Under the pieces are notes generated by a model. It did not search any database. It saw nothing but the letters and a program-made list of their open reading frames with translations, and was not told where the DNA came from. The position numbers and the translations under genes were made by a program. A stretch of DNA of 64,000 bases, taken from Pantoea phytobeneficialis. GTDB lineage: Bacteria > Pseudomonadota > Gammaproteobacteria > Enterobacterales > Enterobacteriaceae. Shown in pieces: positions 29,204 through 41,057 of the stretch (the first letter of the stretch is position 1; each line of letters begins with the position of its first letter). The stretch covers positions 701,686 through 765,685 of the forward strand of contig NZ_CP024636.1 of NCBI RefSeq assembly GCF_009728735.1, given 5' to 3'.

Positions 29204-30142
29204 ATGAAGTTTATCCGCGGTATTTACAATCTCACTCAGCAGCATCGCGGCTGCGTCCTGACCATTGGTAATTTTGACGGTTTTCATCGTGGCCATCAGG
29301 CATTGATGGCGGAGCTGGTCGAAGAGGGACGTAAGCGTCAGCTGCCGGTGATCGTGATGCTGTTCGAACCGCAGCCGCTGGAGCTGTTTGCGGGCGATAA
29401 AGCCCCGGCTCGTCTGATGCGTCTGCGTGAAAAGCTGAGGTATCTTAAGCAGGCCGGCGTCGATGCGGTGTTATGTGTTCGTTTCGATCGTCGTTTTGCT
29501 GCCCATTCAGCACAGGTTTTCATCTCTGAACTGCTGGTGGAGAAACTGAACGTTAAATTTCTCGCTGTTGGTGATGATTTCCGCTTTGGTGCTGGTCGCC
29601 AGGGGGATTTCCTGTTATTACAGAAAGCCGGTGTGGAATATGACTTTGATGTCATCAGCACCCAGACATTTTGTGATGGCGGCAAACGCATCAGCAGTAC
29701 TGCGGTGCGTCAGGCGCTGGCGCAGGATGATTTTTTCCAGGCGCAGGCGTTGTTAGGCCATCCCTTCAGCATTTCAGGCCGCGTGGTGCATGGTGATGCC
29801 CTGGGCCGTACCATTGGTTTTCCCACCGCCAATCTCCCTTTACGCCGCACAGTAACGCCGGTGAAAGGCGTATTTGCGGTTGAAGTACTGGGCCTGGGTG
29901 AACACCCGATCCCCGGCGTTGCCAACATTGGTACGCGTCCGACGGTAAAAGGTCTGCGTCAGCAGCTTGAAGTTCACCTGCTTGACACACATATGAATCT
30001 CTATGGACGCCACATTGATGTGGTACTGAAACAGAAGATTCGCGACGAACAGCGTTTCGCCTCGCTGGACGCGTTGAAAGAACAAATAGCGAAAGATGTG
30101 GTGACGGCCCGACAATTTTTTGGGCTAAAAACACCGGTTTAA
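29204..30142 (+). CDS. ribF: Bifunctional riboflavin kinase / FAD synthetase
   Basis: 312-aa enzyme making FMN from riboflavin and FAD from FMN. Residues 1-180 are the adenylyltransferase domain (LTIGNFDGFHRGHQALM; RISSTAVRQAL). About 185-310 are the flavokinase domain (GRVVHGDALGRTIGFPTANL; GVANIGTRPTV). First gene of ribF-ileS-lspA-fkpB-ispH, as in E. coli. Confidence 0.98.
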   Translation: MKFIRGIYNLTQQHRGCVLTIGNFDGFHRGHQALMAELVEEGRKRQLPVIVMLFEPQPLELFAGDKAPARLMRLREKLRYLKQAGVDAVLCVRFDRRFAAHSAQVFISELLVEKLNVKFLAVGDDFRFGAGRQGDFLLLQKAGVEYDFDVISTQTFCDGGKRISSTAVRQALAQDDFFQAQALLGHPFSISGRVVHGDALGRTIGFPTANLPLRRTVTPVKGVFAVEVLGLGEHPIPGVANIGTRPTVKGLRQQLEVHLLDTHMNLYGRHIDVVLKQKIRDEQRFASLDALKEQIAKDVVTARQFFGLKTPV

Positions 30143-30169
30143 TGACCGAAATACGGAACCGAGAATCTG

Positions 30170-32989
30170 ATGAGTGACTATAAATCTACCCTGAATTTGC
30201 CGGAAACGGGGTTCCCGATGCGTGGCGATCTGGCCAAACGCGAACCGGGAATGCTGCAACGTTGGTATGATGACAACCTGTACGGCATCATCCGCGAAGC
30301 CAAAAAAGGGAAAAAAACCTTTATTCTGCACGATGGCCCTCCCTACGCGAACGGCAGCATTCATATTGGTCACTCCGTTAACAAGATTCTGAAAGACATT
30401 ATCGTTAAATCGAAAGGCATGGCGGGCTTTGATTCGCCTTACGTTCCGGGCTGGGACTGCCACGGTCTGCCGATTGAACACAAAGTTGAGCAGATGATTG
30501 GTAAGCCGGGCGAGAAAGTCAGCGCGGCTGAATTCCGCGAAGCTTGTCGCAAGTACGCGGCGGAGCAGGTGGAAGGGCAGAAAAAAGACTTTATCCGTCT
30601 TGGCGTGCTGGGCGACTGGGATCGTCCCTACCTGACCATGAATTTCCAGACCGAAGCCAACATCATCCGTGCGCTGGGTAAAATCATCGGCAACGGCCAC
30701 CTGCACAAGGGCGCGAAGCCGGTGCACTGGTGTCTGGACTGCCGCTCAGCACTGGCGGAAGCGGAAGTCGAATATTACGACAAAACCTCCCCCTCCATCG
30801 ATGTGATGTTTAACGCGTTAGATGCCGATGCGGTGCGCGCCAAATTTGGCGTATCTGCTTCTGAAGGCCCGGTTTCTCTGGTGATCTGGACCACTACCCC
30901 GTGGACCATGCCCGCTAACCGTGCCATCTCGTTGCACCCGGAATTCGACTACCAACTGTTGCAGATCGAAGGCCGCAGCCTGATCCTTGCCAAAGATCTG
31001 GTGGAAAGCGTGATGAAACGCGCGGGTATCAGCGACTGGCGTGTGCTGGGCGAATGCAAAGGCGCGGCGCTTGAGCTGCAACTATTCCAGCATCCGTTCC
31101 TGGAGCAGATCCAGTCGAAAGTGGTGCTGGGCGAGCACGTCACCCTTGAAGCGGGTACGGGTGCAGTGCATACCGCGCCTGGCCACGGTCCGGACGACTA
31201 CGTTATCGGTCAGAAATACGGTATCGAAACGGCTAACCCGGTTGGCCCGGATGGCACCTACCTGCCAGGTACCTATCCGACGCTGGATGGCGTTAACGTG
31301 TTTAAAGCCAACGATATGATCGTTGAGCTGCTGAAAGAGAAAGGCGCGCTGCTGCATGTGGAAAAACTGCTGCACAGCTACCCGCACTGCTGGCGTCATA
31401 AAACGCCGATCATCTTCCGTGCCACCCCACAGTGGTTTATCAGCATGGATCAGAAAGGTCTGCGTGCGCAGTCGCTGAAAGAGATCAAAGGCGTGCAGTG
31501 GATCCCGGATTGGGGCCAGGCGCGTATCGAAGCGATGGTCGCCAACCGCCCGGACTGGTGTATCTCCCGTCAGCGCACCTGGGGTGTGCCGATGGCGCTG
31601 TTCGTGCACAACGAAACCGAGCAGCTGCACCCGGATACGCTGGAGCTGATGGAAAAAGTGGCGCAGCGTGTCGAGCAGGACGGAATTCAGGCGTGGTGGG
31701 ATCTGGACCCGCGCGATCTGATGGGCGATGACGCCGACAACTACACCAAAGTGCCGGATACGCTGGATGTCTGGTTCGATTCAGGGTCAACCAGCTATGC
31801 CGTCGTTGATGCGCGCCCGGAATTTGAAGGCCATAGCCCGGATATGTATCTGGAAGGCTCGGATCAGCATCGCGGCTGGTTTATGTCTTCACTGATGATC
31901 TCCACGGCGATGAAGGGCAAAGCACCGTACCGCCAGGTACTGACGCACGGTTTCACCGTGGATGGTCAGGGCCGCAAGATGTCGAAATCTATCGGCAACA
32001 CCGTGGCACCGCAGGACGTGATGGATAAGCTGGGTGCTGACATTCTGCGTCTGTGGGTGGCATCAACCGACTACTCTGGCGAAATGGCGGTGTCCGATGA
32101 AATTCTGAAGCGTTCCGCAGATGCCTATCGTCGTATCCGTAACACTGCGCGCTTCCTGCTGGCGAACCTGAACGGCTTTAATCCGGCGACCGATAAAGTC
32201 AGCCCGGAAGAGATGGTAGTGTTGGATCGTTGGGCCGTTGGCCGTGCGCTGGACGCGCAGAAAGATATCGTCGCGTCATACGCCAATTACGATTTCCATG
32301 AAGTGATCCAGCGTCTGATGCAGTTCTGCTCAATTGAGATGGGGTCGTTCTATCTCGACATCATCAAAGACCGTCAGTACACCGCTAAAGGCGACAGCCT
32401 GGCGCGTCGCAGCTGCCAGACGGCACTGTGGCATATCGTGGAAGCGCTGGTGCGCTGGATGGCACCGATCATGTCTTTCACCGCTGACGAAATTTGGGGC
32501 TACCTGCCGGGCGATCGTGCGCAATACGTCTTCACCGAAGAGTGGTACGACGGTCTGTTTGGTCTGGCTGATGATGAAACCCTCAACGATGCCTACTGGG
32601 CTGAGCTGCTGAAAGTGCGCGGCGAAGTCAACAAGGTGATTGAGCAGGCGCGTAGCGACAAACGTATCGGTGGTGCGCTGGAAGCAACGGTGACGTTATA
32701 CGCAGATGCAGAGCTGGCGGCGAAATTGCAGGCGCTGGGTAACGAACTGCGCTTTGTCCTGCTGACTTCCGGCGCGACCGTGGCAGATTACGCCACCGCG
32801 AGTGATGAAGCGCAGCAGAGCGAATTGCTGAAAGGTCTGAAAATCGCGCTGCATAAAGCAGAAGGCGAGAAATGTCCGCGCTGCTGGCATTACACTACCG
32901 ACGTCGGTCAGAACCCGGAACATGCGGCGGTCTGCGGACGTTGTTATACCAACGTAGCCGGTAACGGCGAAGAGCGTAAGTTTGCCTGA
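30170..32989 (+). CDS. ileS: Isoleucyl-tRNA synthetase
   Basis: Class I synthetase, 939 aa, charging tRNA-Ile, with an editing domain against valine. HIGH is in [11 protein letters not shown] (about residue 60) and KMSKS in [10 protein letters not shown] (about 602). [13 protein letters not shown] belongs to the CP1 editing insert. The C-terminal zinc finger [12 protein letters not shown] ... CGRCY is intact. Bacterial type, so mupirocin-sensitive by family. Its TGA overlaps the lspA ATG by one base. Confidence 0.99.
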   Translation: MSDYKSTLNLPETGFPMRGDLAKREPGMLQRWYDDNLYGIIREAKKGKKTFILHDGPPYANGSIHIGHSVNKILKDIIVKSKGMAGFDSPYVPGWDCHGLPIEHKVEQMIGKPGEKVSAAEFREACRKYAAEQVEGQKKDFIRLGVLGDWDRPYLTMNFQTEANIIRALGKIIGNGHLHKGAKPVHWCLDCRSALAEAEVEYYDKTSPSIDVMFNALDADAVRAKFGVSASEGPVSLVIWTTTPWTMPANRAISLHPEFDYQLLQIEGRSLILAKDLVESVMKRAGISDWRVLGECKGAALELQLFQHPFLEQIQSKVVLGEHVTLEAGTGAVHTAPGHGPDDYVIGQKYGIETANPVGPDGTYLPGTYPTLDGVNVFKANDMIVELLKEKGALLHVEKLLHSYPHCWRHKTPIIFRATPQWFISMDQKGLRAQSLKEIKGVQWIPDWGQARIEAMVANRPDWCISRQRTWGVPMALFVHNETEQLHPDTLELMEKVAQRVEQDGIQAWWDLDPRDLMGDDADNYTKVPDTLDVWFDSGSTSYAVVDARPEFEGHSPDMYLEGSDQHRGWFMSSLMISTAMKGKAPYRQVLTHGFTVDGQGRKMSKSIGNTVAPQDVMDKLGADILRLWVASTDYSGEMAVSDEILKRSADAYRRIRNTARFLLANLNGFNPATDKVSPEEMVVLDRWAVGRALDAQKDIVASYANYDFHEVIQRLMQFCSIEMGSFYLDIIKDRQYTAKGDSLARRSCQTALWHIVEALVRWMAPIMSFTADEIWGYLPGDRAQYVFTEEWYDGLFGLADDETLNDAYWAELLKVRGEVNKVIEQARSDKRIGGALEATVTLYADAELAAKLQALGNELRFVLLTSGATVADYATASDEAQQSELLKGLKIALHKAEGEKCPRCWHYTTDVGQNPEHAAVCGRCYTNVAGNGEERKFA

Positions 32990-33489
32990 TGAGTAAAGCG
33001 ATTTTCTCAACCGGATTGCGCTGGCTGTGGCTGGTGCTGGTGGTGATTGTGGTCGATTTCGCCAGTAAGCAGTGGGTCATGAACAACATGATGCTGCACG
33101 AAACGCGACCGCTGATGCCGTTCCTGAATCTGTTCTACGCGCACAACTATGGCGCGGCGTTCAGTTTCCTGGCGGATAAAGGCGGTTGGCAGCGCTGGTT
33201 CTTTGCCGGTATCGCCATCGCGATTGTGGTGTCGTTGCTGGTGATGATGTATCGCAACCCGGCTCGTAACAAATTAACCAACATTGCCTATGCGCTGATT
33301 ATCGGCGGGGCATTAGGTAACCTGTTTGATCGCGCATATCACGGTTTTGTGGTCGATTTTATCGACTTCTATATCGGTGACTGGCATTTCGCGACCTTTA
33401 ATATCGCTGACTGCGGCATCTGTATCGGTGCCGCGTTGGTGGTGCTGGAGGGCTTCTTAAGCCCAAAAGGCAAACAGGTTAAAGATTAA
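32989..33489 (+). CDS. lspA: Lipoprotein signal peptidase
   Basis: Inner-membrane aspartyl protease, 166 aa with four transmembrane segments, cutting signal peptides of diacylated prolipoproteins. [39 protein letters not shown] (holding the two catalytic aspartates) and FNIADCGI are conserved. Translationally coupled to ileS through the TGATG overlap. Confidence 0.97.
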   Translation: MSKAIFSTGLRWLWLVLVVIVVDFASKQWVMNNMMLHETRPLMPFLNLFYAHNYGAAFSFLADKGGWQRWFFAGIAIAIVVSLLVMMYRNPARNKLTNIAYALIIGGALGNLFDRAYHGFVVDFIDFYIGDWHFATFNIADCGICIGAALVVLEGFLSPKGKQVKD

Positions 33490-33498
33490 GGGTAAATG

Positions 33499-33969
33499 AT
33501 GACAGACTCTGTACAGCGCGATAGCGCGTTGCTGGTGCATTTTACGCTGAAGCTGGAAGATGGTTCGACAGCGGAATCGACGCGCGCCAATGGCAAACCC
33601 GCGCTGTTTCGTCTCGGTGATGGCAGCCTGTCGGCGGCGCTGGAGCAGGAGTTGCTGGGACGTAAAGTGGGCGACAAGCACAGCTTTACCCTGGCACCGG
33701 AAGATGCCTTTGGTGGCATCAGTCCGGACCTGATCCAATACTTTTCGCGTCGTGATTTTATCGATGCAGGCGAGCCGGAAGTCGGTGCCATCATGCTGTT
33801 CAGCGGCATGGGCGGCAGCGAAATGCCGGGGGTGATCCGTGAAGTCTCCGGTGATTCCATCACCGTAGACTTCAATCACCCGCTGGCGGGTCAGCGCATT
33901 CAGTTTGAGATTGAAGTGTTGGAGATTGATCCGGTCCTGGAGGCAAGCGATGCAAATCCTGTTAGCTAA
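33499..33969 (+). CDS. fkpB: FKBP-type peptidyl-prolyl isomerase FkpB (SlpA)
   Basis: 156-aa SlyD-like isomerase with a flap chaperone insert (about residues 70-125), binding the ribosome and nascent chains in E. coli. [27 protein letters not shown] and [17 protein letters not shown] are conserved. Two ATG codons lie in tandem; the second (33499) aligns with the E. coli start and has better spacing from AAGGG. The tail ([10 protein letters not shown]) runs several residues past the E. coli end and overlaps ispH by 20 nt. Confidence 0.94.
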   Translation: MTDSVQRDSALLVHFTLKLEDGSTAESTRANGKPALFRLGDGSLSAALEQELLGRKVGDKHSFTLAPEDAFGGISPDLIQYFSRRDFIDAGEPEVGAIMLFSGMGGSEMPGVIREVSGDSITVDFNHPLAGQRIQFEIEVLEIDPVLEASDANPVS

Positions 33970-34903
33970 CCCGCGTGGTTTCTGTGCGGGCGTGGATCGC
34001 GCCATTAGCATCGTTGAGCGCGCGCTGGAGATGTACGGCGCGCCAATCTATGTACGTCATGAAGTGGTACATAACCGCTATGTGGTAAGCAGCCTGCGCG
34101 AACGCGGTGCCATCTTTATCGAAGAGATCAGCGAAGTGCCGGATGACGCTATCCTGATCTTCTCCGCGCATGGGGTATCTCAGGCGGTACGTGCTGAGGC
34201 GAAGGCGCGTAATCTGACCATGCTGTTTGATGCCACCTGTCCGTTGGTGACCAAAGTGCATATGGAAGTGGCGCGCGCCAGCCGTAAAGGCGTCGAAGCC
34301 ATTCTGATTGGACATGCAGGCCATCCGGAAGTGGAAGGCACGATGGGGCAATACAGCAACCCCAACGGCGGCATGTATCTGGTGGAATCACCGGAAGACG
34401 TGTTCAAATTGCAGGTCAAAGATGAAAGCAACCTGTGCTTTATGACCCAGACGACGTTGTCCGTTGATGATACGTCGGACGTGATTGACGCGCTGCGTCA
34501 GCGCTTCCCGGCGATCATCGGGCCACGCAAAGATGATATCTGCTATGCCACCACTAACCGCCAGGAAGCGGTGCGTGTGCTGGCGCGTGATGCAGAAGTG
34601 GTGCTGGTGGTCGGTTCGAAAAACTCCTCCAACTCCAATCGTCTGGCGGAACTGGCACAGCGCGCCGGTAAGCTGGCGAAGCTGATCGACTCTGCCGATG
34701 ATATTCAGGAAGAGTGGGTAAAGGGCGTGACCACCATAGGTGTGACCGCTGGGGCTTCCGCGCCGGATGTTCTGGTGCAGCAGGTGATTCAGCGCCTGCG
34801 CGATCTGGGTGGTGAAGCAGCGATTGAGCTGATTGGCCGCGAAGAAAACATCGTGTTTGAAGTACCGAAAGAATTGCGTGTAGAAGTGCGCAACGTGCAG
34901 TAA
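33950..34903 (+). CDS. ispH: 4-hydroxy-3-methylbut-2-enyl diphosphate reductase
   Basis: Last enzyme of the MEP isoprenoid pathway, giving IPP and DMAPP; 317 aa. The three iron-sulfur cysteines are C12 in [12 protein letters not shown], one in [12 protein letters not shown] and one in [12 protein letters not shown]. The start at 33950 lies inside fkpB, so translation is probably coupled. A palindromic repeat follows the stop. In E. coli rihC follows; it is absent here. Confidence 0.98.
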   Translation: MQILLANPRGFCAGVDRAISIVERALEMYGAPIYVRHEVVHNRYVVSSLRERGAIFIEEISEVPDDAILIFSAHGVSQAVRAEAKARNLTMLFDATCPLVTKVHMEVARASRKGVEAILIGHAGHPEVEGTMGQYSNPNGGMYLVESPEDVFKLQVKDESNLCFMTQTTLSVDDTSDVIDALRQRFPAIIGPRKDDICYATTNRQEAVRVLARDAEVVLVVGSKNSSNSNRLAELAQRAGKLAKLIDSADDIQEEWVKGVTTIGVTAGASAPDVLVQQVIQRLRDLGGEAAIELIGREENIVFEVPKELRVEVRNVQ

Positions 34904-34913
34904 CCCCTTCCCC

Positions 34914-34981
34914 GTAGCGGCGGCGATTTATCGCGCTTTTTTCGACCAGGCAAAAAGACGCGCGATAAATCGGGCCGCTAC
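34914..34981. repeat. Palindromic repeat pair, inverted (copy 3)
   Basis: Same family as 10969: a forward unit at 34914-34936 carrying one extra G and an inverse unit at 34960-34981 with one changed base, 23 nt apart, just after ispH. The mutations in both arms show some age. Confidence 0.88.
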
Positions 34982-35143
34982 ACCAACCCGCGCAAGCCGA
35001 TTTCCACCTGGTGAGATTGCTTTTACTGATAATCTGACGCGGCTGGCATAAAATTCTTATTATCCCTTTTTTATTGTGGCGTGACTGTTATCTGACCGTT
35101 AACCTGTTTGCGCTTTGCATGCATAGATTTGTATCAGGAATGA

Positions 35144-35965
<822 letters not shown>

Positions 35966-36019
35966 GTGTTGTGAACCATCGTGATGTGGTTATTTCAATC
36001 GGTAAGACATTGATTGAAT

Positions 36020-36048
36020 AGGGCAATAATATTATTGCCCTTTATTTT
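36020..36048 (+). terminator. dapB terminator
   Basis: AGGGCAATAAT directly followed by ATTATTGCCCT (a 22-bp perfect palindrome) and then TTATTTTG. Confidence 0.88.
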
Positions 36049-36137
36049 GTCTGTAAAAAATGGTTTTCGTTATTTTTTAATGCTAAGTCTCCTGTTTTTC
36101 GTTGTTTATGATCGTTTTTCATCCTTAAAAACGTCAT

Positions 36138-36157
36138 TTTTGACCATTTGGTCAAAA
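36138..36157. promoter_or_regulatory. RutR-like site upstream of carAB
   Basis: TTTTGACCATTTGGTCAAAA is palindromic except at the centre and contains TTGACCA-N2-TGGTCAA, the RutR consensus. RutR senses uracil and binds upstream of carAB in E. coli. Centre about 185 bp before the expected P1 start. Confidence 0.7.
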
Positions 36158-36297
36158 TTATCATCCCGGTAGCACGACTTTCAGATTATTTCCGCCTCGC
36201 AACCGTTTATTTTTCCAGGTTGTCTCGCTCTTTTGTCGGTTTCTGTTGCTTTTAACATTCAGTTGCCCGAAAAAAACAAAAAAATAACGTCTCAGGG

Positions 36298-36326
36298 TAG
36301 ACAAGGTGCGGGTCGATCATTAGAAT
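36298..36326 (+). promoter_or_regulatory. carAB upstream promoter P1
   Basis: TAGACA (36298-36303), 17 nt, TAGAAT (36321-36326), placed like the pyrimidine-controlled P1 of E. coli carAB. Confidence 0.65.
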
Positions 36327-36387
36327 GCGCGCAATTTGCCAAAAATCGACCGGTCAGGCGGTTTTTGCATTGATTCAGGACAGTATT

Positions 36388-36426
36388 TTGAATTAATATG
36401 CAAATATTGTGACTGTTTATTCCCTG
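36388..36426 (+). promoter_or_regulatory. ArgR boxes over carAB promoter P2
   Basis: Two 18-bp ARG-box-like sequences spaced 3 bp apart. The first, TTGAATTAATATGCAAAT (36388-36405), is close to E. coli; the second (36409-36426) is weaker. Arginine repression of P2 is expected from E. coli. Confidence 0.65.
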
Positions 36427-36435
36427 GAGGATGTT

Positions 36436-37584
36436 TTGATTAAGTCAGCGCTCTTGGTTCTGGAAGACGGAACCCAATTCCACGGTCGGGCCATCGGGGC
36501 AACGGGATCGGCAGTGGGGGAGGTCGTTTTCAATACGTCAATGACCGGTTATCAAGAAATCCTCACTGATCCCTCCTATTCCCGCCAGATCGTCACCCTC
36601 ACTTATCCCCATATCGGCAATGTTGGCGCTAATGCCGCCGACGCAGAGTCCAGCCAAATTCATGCTCAGGGCCTTGTTATCCGCGACCTGCCGCTGATTA
36701 CCAGCAACTTCCGTAGTGAAGAGAGCTTGTCAGCCTATTTGCAGCGCAACAACATCGTCGCCATTGCCGATATCGATACCCGTAAGCTGACGCGTCTGCT
36801 GCGTGAAAAAGGGGCACAGAACGGCTGTATCATCGCCGGTGACAATCCAGACGCCGCTCTGGCATTGCAGAAGGCACAAGCCTTCCCGGGCCTGAAAGGC
36901 ATGGACCTGGCAAAAGAAGTGACGACGGCGGAAACCTATCCGTGGCAGCAAGGTAGCTGGACGCTGAAAGACGATCTGCCGGAGCAGAAGTCAGCGGCAG
37001 AGCTGCCATTCCATGTAGTTGCCTACGATTTTGGTGCCAAGCGCAATATCCTGCGTATGCTGGTAGACCGTGGCTGTCGCCTGACGGTGGTGCCGGCGCA
37101 GACGTCTGCTGAAGACGTTCTGAAGTTGAACCCGGATGGTATTTTCCTCTCCAACGGCCCTGGCGACCCGGAGCCGTGCGATTATGCCATCAGCGCGATT
37201 CAGTCTTTCCTTAATACCGATATCCCGGTATTCGGTATCTGCCTGGGTCATCAGCTGCTGGCGCTGGCAAGCGGTGCGAAAACCATCAAAATGAAGCTGG
37301 GCCATCATGGCGGCAACCATCCGGTAAAAGATCTCGACAACAACACCGTGATGATCACCGCACAGAACCACGGTTTCGCCGTTGATGACAGCAACTTACC
37401 GGCAAATTTACGCGTGACCCATGTTTCGCTGTTCGACCAGACCGTGCAGGGCATTCACCGTACCGATAAACCGGCTTTCAGCTTCCAGGGACATCCGGAA
37501 GCCAGCCCAGGCCCGCACGATGCGGCGCCGCTGTTCGATCACTTTATCGAACTGATTGAAGCCTACCGTTCTAACGCGAAGTAA
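36436..37584 (+). CDS. carA: Carbamoyl-phosphate synthase small subunit
   Basis: Glutamine amidotransferase subunit, 382 aa, feeding ammonia to CarB for carbamoyl phosphate (arginine and pyrimidines). C-terminal class I domain with nucleophile cysteine in [11 protein letters not shown] and a later HP pair ([10 protein letters not shown]). The start is TTG at 36436: GGAGG lies 6 nt before it and [16 protein letters not shown] aligns exactly with E. coli CarA, which also uses TTG. A more distant GTG would fall inside the ARG boxes. Confidence 0.97.
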   Translation: MIKSALLVLEDGTQFHGRAIGATGSAVGEVVFNTSMTGYQEILTDPSYSRQIVTLTYPHIGNVGANAADAESSQIHAQGLVIRDLPLITSNFRSEESLSAYLQRNNIVAIADIDTRKLTRLLREKGAQNGCIIAGDNPDAALALQKAQAFPGLKGMDLAKEVTTAETYPWQQGSWTLKDDLPEQKSAAELPFHVVAYDFGAKRNILRMLVDRGCRLTVVPAQTSAEDVLKLNPDGIFLSNGPGDPEPCDYAISAIQSFLNTDIPVFGICLGHQLLALASGAKTIKMKLGHHGGNHPVKDLDNNTVMITAQNHGFAVDDSNLPANLRVTHVSLFDQTVQGIHRTDKPAFSFQGHPEASPGPHDAAPLFDHFIELIEAYRSNAK

Positions 37585-37597
37585 TCAGGAGCTAACG

Positions 37598-40500
37598 ATG
37601 CCAAAACGTACAGACATAAAATCCATCCTGATCCTTGGCGCAGGTCCGATCGTTATCGGCCAGGCATGTGAATTTGACTACTCGGGTGCGCAGGCGTGTA
37701 AAGCGCTGCGTGAAGAGGGCTACCGCGTCATTCTGGTGAACTCGAACCCGGCCACCATCATGACTGACCCGGAGATGGCTGATGCAACCTACATCGAGCC
37801 AATCCACTGGGAAGTGGTGCGTAAAATCATTGAAAAAGAGCGCCCGGATGCCGTGCTGCCTACTATGGGCGGCCAGACGGCGCTGAACTGCGCACTGGAG
37901 CTGGAGCGTCAGGGCGTGCTGGAAGAATTCGGCGTGACCATGATTGGTGCGACTGCCGACGCGATCGATAAAGCTGAAGACCGTCGCCGTTTTGACGTGG
38001 CGATGAAAAGCATCGGTCTGGACACCGCACGTTCCGGTATCGCGCATACCATGGAAGAGGCGCTGGCGGTGGCTGAAGATGTTGGCTTCCCGTGCATCAT
38101 CCGTCCTTCCTTTACCATGGGCGGCACCGGTGGCGGCATCGCCTATAACCGCGAAGAGTTTGAAGAGATTTGTGAACGCGGTCTGGACCTGTCGCCGACC
38201 AATGAGCTGCTGATTGACGAGTCGCTGATTGGCTGGAAAGAGTACGAGATGGAAGTGGTGCGTGATAAAAACGACAACTGCATCATCGTCTGCTCGATCG
38301 AAAACTTCGATGCGATGGGTATCCACACCGGTGACTCCATCACCGTGGCCCCGGCGCAAACCCTGACCGATAAAGAGTATCAAATCATGCGTAACGCCTC
38401 ACTGGCGGTACTGCGTGAAATCGGGGTTGAGACGGGCGGTTCCAACGTGCAGTTCTCGGTGAATCCGAAAGATGGTCGTCTGATCGTTATCGAGATGAAC
38501 CCGCGTGTATCACGTTCTTCAGCGTTGGCCTCTAAAGCCACCGGTTTCCCGATTGCTAAAGTGGCGGCGAAACTGGCGGTGGGCTTCACCCTCGACGAAC
38601 TGATGAACGATATCACGGGTGGTCGTACCCCGGCATCGTTCGAGCCGTCTATCGACTACGTTGTGACCAAGATTCCACGTTTCAACTTCGAGAAATTCGC
38701 CGGTGCTAACGATCGCCTGACCACGCAGATGAAATCTGTCGGCGAAGTGATGGCGATTGGCCGTACTTTCCAGGAATCGATGCAGAAAGCGCTGCGCGGC
38801 CTGGAAGTGGGTGCCAATGGTTTTGACCCGAAAGTGAATCTGGACGACGCCGAAGCGCTGACCCGCATTCGCCGCGAACTGAAAGATGCTGGCTCTGACC
38901 GTATCTGGTACATCGCCGATGCTTTCCGTGCTGGCATGTCAGTTGATGGCGTGTTCAATCTGACCAACATCGACCGCTGGTTCCTGGTACAGATTGAAGA
39001 ACTGGTGCGCCTGGAAGAACAAGTGGCGCGTGAAGGCGTGAAGGCGCTGGACTTTGCCTTCCTGCGTAACCTGAAGCGTAAAGGTTTTGCGGATGCGCGT
39101 CTGGCAACGCTGGCTGGCGTGGCTGAAGGTGAAATCCGCAAACTGCGTCAGCAGTTCAACCTGCATCCGGTCTACAAACGCGTTGATACCTGTGCGGCAG
39201 AGTTCGCGACCGACACCGCGTATATGTACTCAACCTATGAAGAAGAGTGCGAGGCTAATCCAAACCAGGACCGCGATAAGATCATGGTACTGGGTGGCGG
39301 TCCAAACCGTATCGGACAGGGTATCGAGTTTGACTACTGCTGCGTTCACGCCGCATTGGCGCTGCGCGAAGATGGTTTCGAGACCATCATGGTTAACTGT
39401 AACCCGGAAACCGTCTCTACCGACTACGACACCTCCGACCGTCTTTACTTCGAGCCAGTTACGCTGGAAGACGTGCTGGAAATCGTGCGTATTGAACAGC
39501 CAAAAGGCGTCATCGTGCAGTACGGCGGCCAGACTCCGCTGAAACTGGCGCGCGCGTTGGAAGCCGCCGGTGTACCGGTTATCGGTACCAGCCCGGATGC
39601 GATTGACCGTGCCGAAGACCGTGAGCGTTTCCAGCAGGCGGTTGAACGTCTGAACCTGAAACAACCGGCTAACGCCACCGTGACCACGCTGGAGCAGGCG
39701 GTGGAGAAAGCGGTAGGTATCGGTTATCCGCTGGTGGTGCGTCCGTCTTACGTATTGGGTGGTCGTGCGATGGAAATCGTTTACGACGAAATCGACCTGA
39801 AGCGCTACTTCCAGACGGCGGTATCCGTTTCCAACGATGCGCCTGTGTTGCTGGACCGTTTCCTGGATGACGCGGTTGAAGTGGACGTGGATGCGATTTG
39901 CGACGGCGAGCGCGTGCTGATTGGCGGCATCATGGAACATATCGAGCAGGCGGGTGTTCACTCCGGCGACTCGGCGTGTTCTCTGCCAGCCTACACCCTG
40001 AATGCAGAGATTCAGGATGTGATGCGTCAGCAGGTAGAAAAACTGGCATTCGAACTGAATGTCCGTGGTCTGATGAACGTGCAGTTCGCGGTGAAAGACA
40101 ATGAAGTCTACCTGATTGAAGTGAACCCGCGTGCGGCACGTACCGTGCCATTCGTCTCCAAGGCGACCGGTGTACCGTTGGCGAAAGTGGCGGCGCGCGT
40201 GATGGCAGGCAAAACGCTGGCTGAGCAGGGCGTCACGAAAGAGGTGATTCCGCCGTACTACTCGGTGAAAGAAGTGGTGCTGCCGTTCAACAAGTTCCAG
40301 GGTGTTGACCCGATTCTCGGACCAGAAATGCGCTCTACCGGTGAGGTGATGGGCGTGGGTCGTACCTTCGCGGAAGCCTTCGCGAAAGCGATGTTGGGTG
40401 CGCAGAGCAACATGAAGAAATCAGGTCGTGCGTTGTTGTCAGTACGTGAAGGCGATAAGAAACGTATCGTTGACCTGGCGGCGAAGTTGCAGAAGTTTGG

Positions 40501-40822
40501 CTTTGAGCTGGATGCTACCCACGGCACCGCCGTGGTGTTGGGTGAAGCCGGTATCAATCCGCGTCTGGTGAACAAAGTGCATGAAGGTCGCCCGCACATT
40601 CAGGACCGCCTGAAGAACGGCGAATACACCTACATCGTCAACACCACCGCAGGACGTCAGGCGATTGAGGACTCCAAGCTGATTCGCCGCAGTGCGCTGC
40701 AATATAAAGTGCATTACGACACCACGCTGAACGGTGGTTTCGCTACGGCGATGGCACTGAATGCGGACCCAACCGAAAAAGTGATTTCTGTGCAGGAAAT
40801 GCATCAGCAAATTACCGGTTAA
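37598..40822 (+). CDS. carB: Carbamoyl-phosphate synthase large subunit
   Basis: 1074-aa synthetase made of two homologous ATP-grasp halves (about 1-400 and 553-930), an oligomerisation part between them and a C-terminal MGS-like allosteric domain (about 935-1074) for UMP, IMP and ornithine. [22 protein letters not shown] starts the first half and [18 protein letters not shown] the second. The ATG at 37598 (MPKRTDIKS) follows AGGAG, 13 nt after carA. Confidence 0.99.
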   Translation: MPKRTDIKSILILGAGPIVIGQACEFDYSGAQACKALREEGYRVILVNSNPATIMTDPEMADATYIEPIHWEVVRKIIEKERPDAVLPTMGGQTALNCALELERQGVLEEFGVTMIGATADAIDKAEDRRRFDVAMKSIGLDTARSGIAHTMEEALAVAEDVGFPCIIRPSFTMGGTGGGIAYNREEFEEICERGLDLSPTNELLIDESLIGWKEYEMEVVRDKNDNCIIVCSIENFDAMGIHTGDSITVAPAQTLTDKEYQIMRNASLAVLREIGVETGGSNVQFSVNPKDGRLIVIEMNPRVSRSSALASKATGFPIAKVAAKLAVGFTLDELMNDITGGRTPASFEPSIDYVVTKIPRFNFEKFAGANDRLTTQMKSVGEVMAIGRTFQESMQKALRGLEVGANGFDPKVNLDDAEALTRIRRELKDAGSDRIWYIADAFRAGMSVDGVFNLTNIDRWFLVQIEELVRLEEQVAREGVKALDFAFLRNLKRKGFADARLATLAGVAEGEIRKLRQQFNLHPVYKRVDTCAAEFATDTAYMYSTYEEECEANPNQDRDKIMVLGGGPNRIGQGIEFDYCCVHAALALREDGFETIMVNCNPETVSTDYDTSDRLYFEPVTLEDVLEIVRIEQPKGVIVQYGGQTPLKLARALEAAGVPVIGTSPDAIDRAEDRERFQQAVERLNLKQPANATVTTLEQAVEKAVGIGYPLVVRPSYVLGGRAMEIVYDEIDLKRYFQTAVSVSNDAPVLLDRFLDDAVEVDVDAICDGERVLIGGIMEHIEQAGVHSGDSACSLPAYTLNAEIQDVMRQQVEKLAFELNVRGLMNVQFAVKDNEVYLIEVNPRAARTVPFVSKATGVPLAKVAARVMAGKTLAEQGVTKEVIPPYYSVKEVVLPFNKFQGVDPILGPEMRSTGEVMGVGRTFAEAFAKAMLGAQSNMKKSGRALLSVREGDKKRIVDLAAKLQKFGFELDATHGTAVVLGEAGINPRLVNKVHEGRPHIQDRLKNGEYTYIVNTTAGRQAIEDSKLIRRSALQYKVHYDTTLNGGFATAMALNADPTEKVISVQEMHQQITG

Positions 40823-40844
40823 ATCTTCTGATTAAATAATAAAC

Positions 40845-40870
40845 AACGGCTCCTCAGGGGGCCGTTTTTT
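40845..40870 (+). terminator. carAB terminator
   Basis: AACGGC(TCC) pairs with (GGG)GCCGTT and leads into seven T, about 20 nt after the carB stop. Confidence 0.9.
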
Positions 40871-41057
40871 TATTTATCTGTCTGGTTAATAAGTTAACTT
40901 ATATGAAACATATTGATTTGACTTAGTTTTTAGCGCTTAGTGCGGATTTAATTTTTCACATCATTATTAGCACAATTTTATAAATATAAAGCGATGCTGC
41001 TCCCCTTAGTATGTTAATCGCTCATTTTTTCGAGCATAACTGGGATATTTATAAAAA

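Larger units (their letters stand above)
35966..36435. other. 470-bp region between dapB and carA: terminator plus carAB control region
   Basis: No gene. It holds the dapB terminator (36020-36048), a RutR-like palindrome (36138-36157), the pyrimidine-type promoter (36298-36326) and ARG boxes (36388-36426). The AT-rich parts between them may bind IHF or other architectural proteins as in E. coli, but I do not assign sites. Confidence 0.75.
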
